From the NCBI GenBank assembly GCA_965202875.1, contig OZ241870.1:4960001-5024000 (forward strand): 64,000 bases of DNA, read 5' to 3'. The stretch's first letter is position 1. Every line of letters starts with the position of its first letter. Below, in pieces: positions 6,966 through 15,844 of the stretch. A program made the translations under genes and the position numbers. Source of the DNA: HK1 sp965202875 (GTDB lineage: Bacteria; Pseudomonadota; Gammaproteobacteria; HK1). Below the pieces are notes generated by a model. It searched no databases and was not told where the DNA came from. It worked only from the letters and a program-made list of their open reading frames with translations.

Positions 6966-8726
6966 ATGAGCATGAGCCGCCGGGAGTTCTTCCAGGTGCT
7001 CGCCGTCGCCGGGGCGGCCGGAATGCTGCCGCGCCACGGCCACGGCGCGGCGTCCGAGGCGGCCGACCTCTACACGGTTCCACCCTTCGGCAACGTCCGG
7101 CTGCTGCACTTCACCGACTGCCACGCCCAGCTCCTGCCCATCCACTTCCGGGAGCCGAGCGTGAACACCGGCGTCGGCGAGGCCCGCGGCAGGGCGCCGC
7201 ACCTGGTCGGGGAGAAGCTCCTCGCCCGTTTCGGCATCGCTCCCGGGAGCATCGAATCCCACGCCTTCACCCACCTCGACTTCACCGAGGCGACGCGGCG
7301 CTACGGCAAGGTCGGCGGGTTCGCGCATCTGCGCACCCTGATTTCGAGGCTGCGCGGGGAGTTCGGTCCCGAGCGCACCCTGCTGCTCGACGGCGGCGAC
7401 ACCTGGCAGGGCTCGGGGACGGCGCTGTGGACCCGCGGCAGGGACATGGTCGACGCCTGCAACCTGCTCGGGGTGGACGCGATGACCGGGCATTGGGAGT
7501 TCACCTATCGCGACGACGAGGTCCTCGCGAACGCCGGCGCCCTGGACGCGGAGTTCGTCGCCCAGAACGTGAAGGTGCGCGAGGACGCCCTGTTCGACGG
7601 CGCGCAAGCCTTCGACGAAGACACCGGCCACGCCTTTCCCCCGTACACGGTGAGGGAAGTCGGCGGGCGGCGGGTGGCGGTCGTCGGACAAGCGTTCCCG
7701 TATACGCCCATCGCCAACCCGCGGCGCTTCATCCCCGACTGGACCTTCGGGATCCGCGACGACGAGATGCAGGCACTCGTGGACGCGGTGCGCGAGGCCG
7801 AGACGCCCGACGCCCTCGTGGTGCTCTCCCACAACGGCATGGACGTGGACCTCAAGATGGCTTCACGCGTGACCGGCATCGACGCCGTCCTCGGCGGCCA
7901 CACCCACGACGCGGTGCCGGCGCCGGTCCTCGTCGAGAACCCCGGCGGCAAGACCCTCGTCACCAACGCGGGTTCGAACGGGAAGTTCCTCGCGCTGCTC
8001 GACCTCGACCTCGACGGGGGCGGGGTGCGGGACCACCGCTACCGCCTCATGCCGGTGTTCTCCAACTACATCGACCCCGATCCGGAGATGGCCGCGCTCA
8101 TCGAGCGCGTGCGCGCACCCTTCGCCGGCCGGCTAGGCGAGGAATTGGCGGTCGCGGACACGCTGCTCTACCGGCGCGGGAACTTCAACGGTACCTTCGA
8201 TCAGCTCATCTGCGACGCCCAGCGCGCGGTGGGGGGCGCCCGGATCGCCCTCTCGCCCGGATTCCGCTGGGGCACGACCATCGTCCCCGGCGAGGCGGTG
8301 ACCATGGAGCGGGTGCTCGACCAGACCGCGACCACGTACCCGGAGACCTACGTGCGCGAGATGAAGGGCGCGGACCTGAAGCTCATCCTGGAGGACGTCG
8401 CCGACAACCTGTTCAACCCCGACCCCTACTTCCAGCAGGGCGGCGACATGGTGCGCACCGGCGGCCTCGACTACGTGTGCGATCCGACGCAGCCGATCGG
8501 CCGGCGCATCTCCGGCATGACCCTGGACAACGGCGAGCCGGTGGAGGCGGAGAAGTCGTACAAGGTCGCGGGTTGGGCCACGGTCAACGCACAGTCCCCG
8601 GGGCCGCCGATCTGGGAAGTGGTCGCGCAGTACCTGCGCGATCGGGGCGCCGGCATCTCGAAGCTCGACACGCCGCGGCTCGTCAACGTGGCGGGGAATC
8701 CGGGCATCGCCGATGACGACGGCTGA
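6966..8726 (+). CDS. soxB: SoxB thiosulfohydrolase
   Basis: 586 residues. The N-terminus MSMSRREFFQVLAVAGAAGM is a twin-arginine signal, so the protein is exported folded to the periplasm. The metallophosphoesterase-like domain shows LLHFTDCHAQLLP, LLLDGGDTWQGSG, TGHWEFTY, LSHNGMDVD and GGHTHDAVP, the dimanganese ligands with the GHWEF variant typical of SoxB rather than 5'-nucleotidases. A C-terminal nucleotidase-like domain includes LSPGFRWGTTI. SoxB hydrolyses the sulfonate from the SoxYZ-bound cysteine S-thiosulfonate. ATG 6966 follows GAGGATCA; an in-frame ATG at 6924 would displace the Tat motif. No soxXA, soxYZ or soxCD lies in the window, so the partners must be encoded elsewhere. Likely controlled from the ATATTC palindrome 200 bases upstream. 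Confidence 0.95.
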   Translation: MSMSRREFFQVLAVAGAAGMLPRHGHGAASEAADLYTVPPFGNVRLLHFTDCHAQLLPIHFREPSVNTGVGEARGRAPHLVGEKLLARFGIAPGSIESHAFTHLDFTEATRRYGKVGGFAHLRTLISRLRGEFGPERTLLLDGGDTWQGSGTALWTRGRDMVDACNLLGVDAMTGHWEFTYRDDEVLANAGALDAEFVAQNVKVREDALFDGAQAFDEDTGHAFPPYTVREVGGRRVAVVGQAFPYTPIANPRRFIPDWTFGIRDDEMQALVDAVREAETPDALVVLSHNGMDVDLKMASRVTGIDAVLGGHTHDAVPAPVLVENPGGKTLVTNAGSNGKFLALLDLDLDGGGVRDHRYRLMPVFSNYIDPDPEMAALIERVRAPFAGRLGEELAVADTLLYRRGNFNGTFDQLICDAQRAVGGARIALSPGFRWGTTIVPGEAVTMERVLDQTATTYPETYVREMKGADLKLILEDVADNLFNPDPYFQQGGDMVRTGGLDYVCDPTQPIGRRISGMTLDNGEPVEAEKSYKVAGWATVNAQSPGPPIWEVVAQYLRDRGAGISKLDTPRLVNVAGNPGIADDDG

Positions 8727-8856
8727 AACGCGGCGTCGCCATCCTCCGCGCAACGGCGAGAGCCCTTCGCCCCCGCGGGGCTTGGCGACCGCCGGAACCG
8801 GGCACACTTCGGCCGCCGGCAGGGCGGCGACGCAATCGACGGAGAGAGGATCGACA

Positions 8857-9288
8857 ATGGCCAGGACGCTGATGGATCTGGTGAACGCGGCTCGCGGGCG
8901 CATCGTGGAGATCGACTCCGGTGCGCTCGACACCGCGCTCGGCGAGAGCGGCGACTTGTTGCTCGTCGACGTTCGCGAGCCGGACGAGTACCGGCACGGA
9001 CACCTTCCCGGGGCAATCCTGATCCCGCGGGGCACGATCGAGCCGGCGGCGGATCTTCGATACCCGAAACGCCACCCCGAACTGTCGCAGGCGCGCGGTC
9101 GCCGGGTGGTGCTCTACTGCGCGACCGGAGGGCGTTCCGCGCTCGCCTGCGACGTGCTCCGGGAGATGGGCTTCGAGAACGTCGCAAGCCTCGGGGGAGG
9201 CATCGCCGCATGGCAGGAAGCCGGCTTCGAAGTCGTTCCCGAGCCACCGGCGGAAGACGTGCCGATCCGAAGCGAGAGCCGGCCGTGA
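8857..9288 (+). CDS. Single-domain rhodanese
   Basis: 143 residues forming one rhodanese domain: LLVDVREPDEYRHGHLPGAI, an arginine-rich middle, and the active-site loop YCATGGRSALA with the catalytic cysteine that carries a persulfide. No signal peptide, so cytoplasmic. ATG 8857 sits behind GGAGAGAGGA. It starts 130 bases after soxB in the same direction and probably handles sulfane sulfur. Single-domain rhodaneses of this type transfer sulfur to TusA-, DsrE- or Hdr-type carriers, none of which is in view. Family assignment is firm; acceptor unknown. Confidence 0.88.
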   Translation: MARTLMDLVNAARGRIVEIDSGALDTALGESGDLLLVDVREPDEYRHGHLPGAILIPRGTIEPAADLRYPKRHPELSQARGRRVVLYCATGGRSALACDVLREMGFENVASLGGGIAAWQEAGFEVVPEPPAEDVPIRSESRP

Positions 9289-9373
9289 CGATGGATTGAC
9301 GGAAGGCGGGATCGGACGGAGACGGGCGCTGACCGGCACGATGTGCGCATGCGTAACGGGCGCCGGCTCTTCG

Positions 9374-10750
9374 ATGAACGAGACGACGCCGTCACGCTCA
9401 CGGGCCGCGGAGCTTCCGGGCGGCGCGGCGGTGCTCGTGGTCGACGACGAGCCCGGGATCCGCAACTTCCTCCTGAAAGCGCTCCGCCCGCGTTGCGCGC
9501 TGGTCGATGCGGCCGACAGCGCGGAATCGGCGGAAGCGTTGCGCCGGCGCTACCATTTCGATCTCCTCGTGGTCGACATCCGGCTCCCGGGACGTTCGGG
9601 CATCGAGTGGGTGGCGGCGCTGCGCGAGGAGGACGTACGCACCGACGTGATCGTGATGACCGCTTACGCCGATCTCGACACCGCGGTCGCGGCGCTGCGG
9701 GCCGGCGCGGCCGATTTCCTCCTCAAGCCCTTCCGTCTCGAGCAGATGCTGCATGCGTTCGAGCGTTGCATGGCACGGCGCCGGGCCGAGCGCGAGAACT
9801 TCGTGCTCAGGCGCGAGGCATTGCGTGTTTCGGACGGCGTGCTCATCGGCAGCGACCCGGCGATCGAGCGGATCAGGGAACTGATCGCCCGGGTGGCGCC
9901 GGCCGCGGCCACGGTGCTCATCGAGGGCGAGACCGGGACCGGCAAGGAGCTCGTCGCGCGTTCGATCCACGAGCGCTCCGGGCGTCCCGGCCCCTTCGTG
10001 GCCGTGAACTGCGGGTCGATTCCCGCCGAGCTGATCGAAAGCGATCTCTTCGGCCACGTGAAAGGCGCGTTCACCGGCGCCCACCAGTCCCGCGAGGGTC
10101 TGTTCAGCCATGCGCATCAGGGTTCGCTCTTTCTCGACGAGATCGCCGAACTCGGCCCACCGATGCAGTCGAAGCTGCTCCGCGTGCTGGATGAGAGGGC
10201 GATCCGCCCGGTGGGGGCGGACCGGCCGGCGCCGGTCGACGCGCGCGTCATCGCCGCGACCAACCGCGGGCTCGCGTCCGAGGTGCGGGCCGGCCGGTTC
10301 CGCGAGGATCTCTACTACCGCCTGAACGTGCTCTCCATCACGCTCCCCCCCTTGCGCGAACGGCTCGGGGATCTGCCGGCCCTCGCCGAGCACCTGATCC
10401 GCGCCGTCTCCGCGGGACTTGGCGTGCCGCCGCTGCCGCTCGCGCACGCGGACGTCGAACGTCTGGGCGCCTACGGATGGCCGGGCAACGTCCGTGAACT
10501 GCGCAACGTGATCGAGCGCTCGCTTCTGCTCGGAGGGCTTCCGGCGGACTGGGCGCCGCCCGGCGAGGAGATCCGGTCGGCGGACGGGAGCGAAGGCGGG
10601 CTGCCGGTGGACTGGCCGCTCGACCAGGTCGAGAAGCACCACATGCTGCGGGTGCTGGAGCACTGCGACGGGAACAAGTCCCGCGCCGCCCGGATGCTCG
10701 GCGTCTCGCGCAAGACGATGGAGCGCAAGCTCAGGCTCTGGTCGCGCTGA
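9374..10750 (+). CDS. NtrC-family sigma-54-dependent response regulator
   Basis: 458 residues. The receiver domain (about 16-130) has VLVVDDEPG and the phospho-acceptor aspartate in LLVVDIRLPGRSG. The AAA+ domain (about 155-390) has Walker A GETGTGKE, the sigma-54 contact loop GAFTGA, and Walker B SLFLDEIAEL. The C-terminus is a Fis-type helix-turn-helix (GNKSRAARMLGVSRKTMERK). Phosphorylated hexamers open sigma-54 promoters. I chose ATG 9374 because the receiver begins soon after it; an earlier TTG (9296) and ATG (9341) are open. It is followed after 10 bases by a cognate sensor kinase. Targets are unknown; the adjacent sulfur genes are possible but no -24/-12 element was identified. Confidence 0.9.
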   Translation: MNETTPSRSRAAELPGGAAVLVVDDEPGIRNFLLKALRPRCALVDAADSAESAEALRRRYHFDLLVVDIRLPGRSGIEWVAALREEDVRTDVIVMTAYADLDTAVAALRAGAADFLLKPFRLEQMLHAFERCMARRRAERENFVLRREALRVSDGVLIGSDPAIERIRELIARVAPAAATVLIEGETGTGKELVARSIHERSGRPGPFVAVNCGSIPAELIESDLFGHVKGAFTGAHQSREGLFSHAHQGSLFLDEIAELGPPMQSKLLRVLDERAIRPVGADRPAPVDARVIAATNRGLASEVRAGRFREDLYYRLNVLSITLPPLRERLGDLPALAEHLIRAVSAGLGVPPLPLAHADVERLGAYGWPGNVRELRNVIERSLLLGGLPADWAPPGEEIRSADGSEGGLPVDWPLDQVEKHHMLRVLEHCDGNKSRAARMLGVSRKTMERKLRLWSR

Positions 10751-10760
10751 ATCGGGTGGC

Positions 10761-12800
10761 GTGTTCCCATTCTCCACACTGCGGCGCCGGGTCTCCGGCA
10801 GCCTGCGATACAAGCTGCTCGTGCTGGCGGTGGCCCCGGTCCTCGCGGTGGCGCCTGTCGCGGTCGGATTCATCGTCTACTGGAGCCAGTCGTTCGGTGA
10901 GCGCCAGTTGCTGCAGCGGGCCCGGCTCGATCTCGCCGTCGCCTACGATGCGTTCTCCCGCCTGCAGCACGCGCACCGGGACAGCCTGGAGCGCCTCGCC
11001 GCTTCCCACGCATTCATCGCGGCCTTGGAGGCGGAGAATTCGGCGCGGCTCCGGGATCTGCTCGCGACGGTGCGCGAGACCGGGGGGATGGACGCGCTGT
11101 ACGTGACCGATCTGCGGGGGCGGCGCATCCTCGCGGGCGAGGGGTCCGGGGCGCCCGGTTCGATCCCGCGCTCTCCGCTCCAGCGCGACGCGGTGACCGG
11201 CGGGCTTTCCACGGTGGGGGTGGAGGTGCATTCGGCCGGAGAGCTCGCCGTGGAGGGGCTGGAGTCCTCCCGGCGCTCGCTCGTCGAGGCGCCGGGCGGC
11301 GGGGTGCCGCGCGACGGCGCACTCGTCGTCCGGGCCGTGGTGCCGGTGCGCGATTCGAGCCGGACCCTCGTGGCGCTGCTCGACGGGGTGATGGTGCTCA
11401 ACCGCGACGTGCAGCTTGTCGACCGGGTCCGCGATCTGGTGTTCGGTCCGGGGACCCTGCCCGAGGGTGCGTTCGGCGCCGCGTCGCTGCTGCTCGGCGA
11501 TCTGCGCGTGAGCACCAACGTCCCGCTGGCGGGCGGCGGGCGGGCGCTCGGCACGCGGGTCTCCGGGTCGGTGCGAAGGCGGGTGCTCGACGAAGGCGGG
11601 GTGCACGTGGCCCTGACCGACGAGGGCGGGATCTCTTACATCTCCGGGTACGCCCCGATCATCGACGTCTACGGGCGGCGGGTGGGGATGCTGCACACCG
11701 GGTTCGTCGACTCCGTGTACCGCGACCGCTACTACCGGGCGCTCGGCGTCGCTCTTGCGCTCCTCGTCGCCGGCCTGCTGCTCGCGCTGGTGCTCGCCGC
11801 GCGCGGGGCGCGGGCGGTGTTCGCCCCGGTCGGCGCGGCGGCGGAGGTGGTACGCGCCATCCGCACCGGGCAGGACGCCCGGATTGGAACGCTTGAGAGC
11901 GGTGACGAGATCGCGGAGCTCGCCCAGCAGATCGACGAGACGCTGAACCTGCTGCAGCAGCGCAACGAGGAGGTGAGCGCGTTCGCCGCGAACCTCGAAT
12001 TGGAGGTCGATGCCCGCACGCGCGAGCTGGTCGCGAAGAATGCCCGGCTGGAGCAGACCATCGACCTGCTGCACGACACCCGGCGCCAGCTCGTGGCGGC
12101 CGAGAAGCTCGCCGCGCTCGGTGAGCTGACGGCCGGGGTCGCCCACGAGATCAACAACCCGATCGCGGTCATCCAGGGCAACCTGGAGGTCATGCAGGCG
12201 GAGCTCGGCGAGGACGGAGAGCGAGTCGCCGAGGAAATGGATCTGATCGTGGAGCAGGTCGAGCGGGTCCGGACGATCGTCGGGAAGCTCCTCGCGTCGA
12301 CGCGCCGCCCGCACGAGACGGCCCCGGAGGAGGAGGTGGCGGTCGCCGGCGCGATCGAGCACGCGATCGCCCTGGTCGCCCACGAGGCGGAAGCGCGCGG
12401 CGTCCGGGTCTCCCGCGAGCACGTGGCCGATGCCGCGGTGCGCATCGACGCCGGCGAGCTGGAGCAGGTGCTCGTCAACCTGCTGCGGAACGCCATCCAG
12501 GCGTCGCCCGGGGGCGCGACGGTCGAGGTCCGCGCGCGCGGCGCGGGGGGTGCGGTCGCGGTCATGGTCAGCGATGAAGGCGAGGGGGTGCGGCCCGAGG
12601 ATACGACGCGCATCTTCGACCCCTTCTTCTCCACCAAGGGCCGCGTGGGCACCGGGCTCGGGCTGACGGTGAGCCTTGGCATCGCGCGCGGCTACGGAGG
12701 CGACATCCGGGTATCGAGCGCTCCCGGCGGCGGCGCGGCGTTCGAGGTGTTGCTGCCCGGAGAGTCCCCAGGACCGGTGGGACGATCGGTGGAGGGGTAG
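10761..12800 (+). CDS. Membrane sensor histidine kinase partner of the NtrC regulator
   Basis: 679 residues with a GTG start ten bases after the regulator stop. TM1 is at about 20-42, then a large periplasmic sensor region to about 330 with a cache-like segment (ALYVTDLRGRRI, SYISGYAPIIDVYGRRVGML). TM2 is ALGVALALLVAGLLLALVLA, then HAMP and a coiled coil. The HisKA box is LGELTAGVAHEINNPIAVIQ. The HATPase domain has the N box (NLLRNAIQASPGG), DEGEGV and GTGLGLTVSLGIARG. This is the DctB/NtrB-like architecture that phosphorylates sigma-54 activators. The ligand is unknown. Confidence 0.9.
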   Translation: MFPFSTLRRRVSGSLRYKLLVLAVAPVLAVAPVAVGFIVYWSQSFGERQLLQRARLDLAVAYDAFSRLQHAHRDSLERLAASHAFIAALEAENSARLRDLLATVRETGGMDALYVTDLRGRRILAGEGSGAPGSIPRSPLQRDAVTGGLSTVGVEVHSAGELAVEGLESSRRSLVEAPGGGVPRDGALVVRAVVPVRDSSRTLVALLDGVMVLNRDVQLVDRVRDLVFGPGTLPEGAFGAASLLLGDLRVSTNVPLAGGGRALGTRVSGSVRRRVLDEGGVHVALTDEGGISYISGYAPIIDVYGRRVGMLHTGFVDSVYRDRYYRALGVALALLVAGLLLALVLAARGARAVFAPVGAAAEVVRAIRTGQDARIGTLESGDEIAELAQQIDETLNLLQQRNEEVSAFAANLELEVDARTRELVAKNARLEQTIDLLHDTRRQLVAAEKLAALGELTAGVAHEINNPIAVIQGNLEVMQAELGEDGERVAEEMDLIVEQVERVRTIVGKLLASTRRPHETAPEEEVAVAGAIEHAIALVAHEAEARGVRVSREHVADAAVRIDAGELEQVLVNLLRNAIQASPGGATVEVRARGAGGAVAVMVSDEGEGVRPEDTTRIFDPFFSTKGRVGTGLGLTVSLGIARGYGGDIRVSSAPGGGAAFEVLLPGESPGPVGRSVEG

Positions 12801-13254
12801 CGCGAGGGGGACCGACCACCACTACAATCGCCACTTCCGGAGATCGAGGACACCGGCCCCGGGATCGAATGCGCGCGGCGCGTGTGCGAGGCGCCGCTCG
12901 GGGCTTGGCCGAACCGCGGGCAACTTCGAGCCGCCGCACCGGCAGTTCCACGACGTGGCGGCGCCCGATGAATTCGCCACGACGGCGGTGCGGTGGGTGG
13001 AGGACCGAGCGAGGGTGGTCGGCGGGTGCTGCGGGCTCGGACCGGAGCACATCCGCGCATTGGCGGAGCGCCTTCGCGACTGACCGCCTCGAGGGTAGTC
13101 CCTTGCCCAAAGTCTTCGGCAAAACGGCGAGGAATTGTCCGCCGCCCGGCTTCTGATTCCCTGATGCCGGATTCCTGGGAGCGGTGCGTCCTGACGGACG
13201 CCCGCGCTCTCAGGACGCGCCGGGCCGGCGACTTCCGGGCCGTGACGGCGCCGT
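12801..13254 (+). other. 454 bases with only a methyltransferase scrap
   Basis: Between the kinase stop and the small membrane peptide I see no intact gene. The middle contains a C-terminal piece of homocysteine S-methyltransferase, annotated separately. No terminator with a U-tract was found. Confidence 0.5.
12940..13083 (+). pseudogene. Homocysteine S-methyltransferase C-terminal fragment
   Basis: The last 48 codons of a homocysteine S-methyltransferase: DEFATTAVRWVEDRARVVGG then CCGLGPEHIRALAERL, ending in TGA at 13081. GGCCG is the zinc-binding cysteine pair of the family. Everything upstream is missing; the sequence becomes unrelated within 150 bases of the kinase gene. A deletion remnant. 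Confidence 0.65.
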
Positions 13255-13341
13255 TCAGGTCAGGGCGTGCATCAGCACGGTGAGGGCGACGAGCGCCCCG
13301 GCGCAGGCGAATCCGACTCGGGTGGCTGCTTCGACGAACAT
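13255..13341 (-). CDS. 28-residue membrane peptide divergent from the LysR gene
   Basis: A very short frame starting MFVEAATRVGFACAGALVAL and ending TVLMHALT: one membrane helix with almost no charge outside the first seven residues. It has one of the best ribosome-binding sites in the region (ACCAGGAGGAAAGCC directly before ATG 13341), which argues for real translation. It is divergent from the LysR-type regulator at 13481, with 139 bases between starts, the usual geometry of a LysR gene and its target. Too short for family assignment; a regulatory or complex-stabilising small membrane protein is plausible. Confidence 0.55.
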   Translation of the reverse strand: MFVEAATRVGFACAGALVALTVLMHALT

Positions 13342-13480
13342 GGCTTTCCTCCTGGTTCGGGGCCGCCGGGACTTCCCGGGCCGCCGGAAGGGAGATATGC
13401 AGCGCCGGAAAGCCGGATCAATTTGAAATTTCGGACGGCAACCGTTAGTAGTGGTTCACCGTCGCCCCACCGGTTCTGCC

Positions 13481-14374
13481 ATGAACCTCGTCCAGCTCCG
13501 CGCCTTCGACGCCGTCGTCCGCACCGGCAGCATCACCGAGGCGGCGCGGCGGCTGCACGTCACGCTGCCGGCGGTGACGAGCCACGTCAAGGCTCTGGAA
13601 CACACCTACGACGTCGCCCTCCTGCGCCGGCGGGGGCGCGGGGTCGAGCCCACCGAGATCGGGCGTGCGCTTGCCGAGATCTCCCAGGAGCTGTTCGCGC
13701 TCGAAGACCGCGCGGCGGTGCTGCTCCGCGCCCACGAGCACCTCACCCAGGGCACCCTTCGCATCGCCGCCGACGGGCCCTATGTAGCGGTACCGCTGGT
13801 GGCGGAGTTCCGGCGCCGGTTTCCCAAGGTGCGGGTGTCGGTGGAGATCGCGAGCACCGCGCAGGCGCGGGCGACCCTCCTGGCCGAGCGCTGCGACGTC
13901 TCGATCCTGGGAAGCCCTGTGGAGGATGGGGCGCTGTACGTGGTCGAGCTGGCCGAGTTCGACATCATCGCCTTCGTGAACCGCGAGCACCCGTGGGCCT
14001 GCGACCGGCGCGAAACGGTGCCGTTCCCGGAAATGGACGGACGCCCGGTCATCGCGCGCGAGGCAGGCTCGACGATGCGGCGGCGCTTCGATGCGGCCTG
14101 CGCCGAGACGGGTATCAAGCCCGAATACTTCATCGAGACCACGAGCCGCGAGACGGTCAAGGAGGCGGTGGCGGCGGGGCTTGGCATCGGGGTCATCTCC
14201 GAGGCGGAGCTACGCCCCGACCCGCGCCTGTGGCCGGTGCGGCTCACCGGTACGGATCTGCGCTATACCGAGCGCGTGGTGTGCCTCGAACGGCGTCGTG
14301 CGCTCGCCGTAATCCGCGAATTCCTGCGCGTCGCCGATGAGATGAAGACACGCGAGCGCGCGGTGTTCGGATGA
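13481..14374 (+). CDS. LysR-family transcriptional regulator
   Basis: 297 residues. The N-terminal winged helix-turn-helix starts MNLVQLRAFDAVVRTGSITE and includes AARRLHVTLPAVTSHVKALE. The rest is a LysR periplasmic-binding-like effector domain (TLRIAADGPYVAVPLVAEFR, ISEAELRPDPRL). The effector domain resembles regulators associated with aminoethylphosphonate or sulfur metabolism, but no specific ligand is legible. ATG 13481 is chosen because the HTH begins at once; the frame is open from 13451. Probably autoregulated from the shared region with the 28-residue membrane peptide. Confidence 0.9.
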   Translation: MNLVQLRAFDAVVRTGSITEAARRLHVTLPAVTSHVKALEHTYDVALLRRRGRGVEPTEIGRALAEISQELFALEDRAAVLLRAHEHLTQGTLRIAADGPYVAVPLVAEFRRRFPKVRVSVEIASTAQARATLLAERCDVSILGSPVEDGALYVVELAEFDIIAFVNREHPWACDRRETVPFPEMDGRPVIAREAGSTMRRRFDAACAETGIKPEYFIETTSRETVKEAVAAGLGIGVISEAELRPDPRLWPVRLTGTDLRYTERVVCLERRRALAVIREFLRVADEMKTRERAVFG

Positions 14375-14646
14375 ATGCGCGCCGCCCGGGACGCGGGGCG
14401 GGCGGCGGCTCCGGATGGGGCCTGATGTCCCGATCCGCCCTGTCGGCGCGATGTCGCGTCGTGATGTCGCGCGTCCTGGCGTCGGCGGGAACGGCCGGCC
14501 CCCGGTGAGCGGGTGATCTCGACACCGGCGCCCTCCCGGACAGTTCCGGATGGGTCGGGTCGGGGAGGCGCATCCGGCGAGTAGCGACCGCCGGCGTCCG
14601 GCGCACCTGCCCTGCTTTGCGCAGACACTGCCCGCGATACCGGACC

Positions 14647-15558
14647 ATGTCCTCGGCCGGCCACAAGGAGGCGCTGAAGCTGAGACGCCATCTGCTCCCG
14701 AAGTCACGGTTTCCGACCGCCCTCCTGCTCGCGACGACCCTGGCCGCCGCGGCGGTGCACGCGGGCGTCTATCGCGTCACCTGCAAGGGCATCCACAAGC
14801 TGTCCTCCGTCACCACCGGCGACTCCTGCGCCGAGAGCGCCATGCTCGACGGCGCGCACGGCCGATTTCTCCCCAGCCTTTCCGAGGCGCACGCGGACCT
14901 CGGGCGCGGCCTCCTCGCCGCCACCGCGGGCGGCGGCGCGATCCGCGACGTCGGCTACGGCGGGCGCGACTCCACCTCCGTGATCATCGAGCAGCTTCGG
15001 TTGAGCGGCGCGTGGCGGGGAGAGATGCCGGTCGAGATCACCATGAGGCTCCGCTACCGCTTCGGGGGCGAGGGAGAGTCCCGGCTCATTGCGTTGCTCA
15101 GGGGATCGGCCCCCCGAGCGGGCCGGGCCGGGCATCAGGCCGCGGTGCTGATACGCTATACCGGGCTCGGCGGTGCGGTGGTGATCGCGGGGGAGACGAG
15201 GGGCCACTTCGAGCAACCGGCCGAGGGAAGGGTCGCGGACCGTGCGATGGTCGAGCTCAGGGTCATCCGGAGGGTCGCCGCGACCGATCCCGAAGTCGAG
15301 GTGCGCGCCGATCTCGCGGTCCATGCGTTGCCCAACCTGGGGTCGTTCGAGGAGTCCCTCAGCTCCCTCGTGCACGCGCAAGGCGAGATCGTGCTCGCCG
15401 CGCCGTGTCCGTTCCGGATTGAGGCTCCAACGCACGCGAGCGCCTGGGAGACGGAGGTCGCGGGGGCGGAGAGCGTGGATGCGGCCACCACGGGTACGGT
15501 GGTCATGAACGTCGAGGGTGGGGGCGCAGGCGGTCGGGAACGAGGGTTTCGGTGCTGA
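14647..15558 (+). CDS. Secreted protein of unknown function
   Basis: 303 residues. A positively charged start followed by FPTALLLATTLAAAAVHAG forms a signal peptide of about 40 residues. The mature part is beta-rich and mostly polar, with few cysteines (VTCKGIHKLS, GDSCAES, APCPFRIEAP), compatible with one or two periplasmic disulfides. No catalytic motif or repeat seen. It stands alone between the LysR gene and the dehydrogenase gene with gaps over 270 bases on each side. I do not recognise the family. Codon use is like its neighbours. Confidence 0.6.
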   Translation: MSSAGHKEALKLRRHLLPKSRFPTALLLATTLAAAAVHAGVYRVTCKGIHKLSSVTTGDSCAESAMLDGAHGRFLPSLSEAHADLGRGLLAATAGGGAIRDVGYGGRDSTSVIIEQLRLSGAWRGEMPVEITMRLRYRFGGEGESRLIALLRGSAPRAGRAGHQAAVLIRYTGLGGAVVIAGETRGHFEQPAEGRVADRAMVELRVIRRVAATDPEVEVRADLAVHALPNLGSFEESLSSLVHAQGEIVLAAPCPFRIEAPTHASAWETEVAGAESVDAATTGTVVMNVEGGGAGGRERGFRC

Positions 15559-15844
15559 CGACCGTATCCGGATCCTTTCCCCGGGAGTACGTTTCCAATT
15601 CCATCTTCTCGGGCTCCATCTCGTCCGGAGCCCGAAAAGCAGCGGTGCCCGAGGGTCCGCTGATTCTCGCAGAGCGAGCCCTGGTGGACCGCCTTGGGGA
15701 ACGGCATCCGCACACCGGGACGGGCGCCAGACGCGGCTCCGCAGAGGGGCAGCCGATGCGGCGGGCTTCGGAACATGCCCGAGAGGCGCCGCGAGACCGG
15801 CAAGAGGAGCTCCGCCGGCGGCGGAGAAGACCGGGACGGAGACG

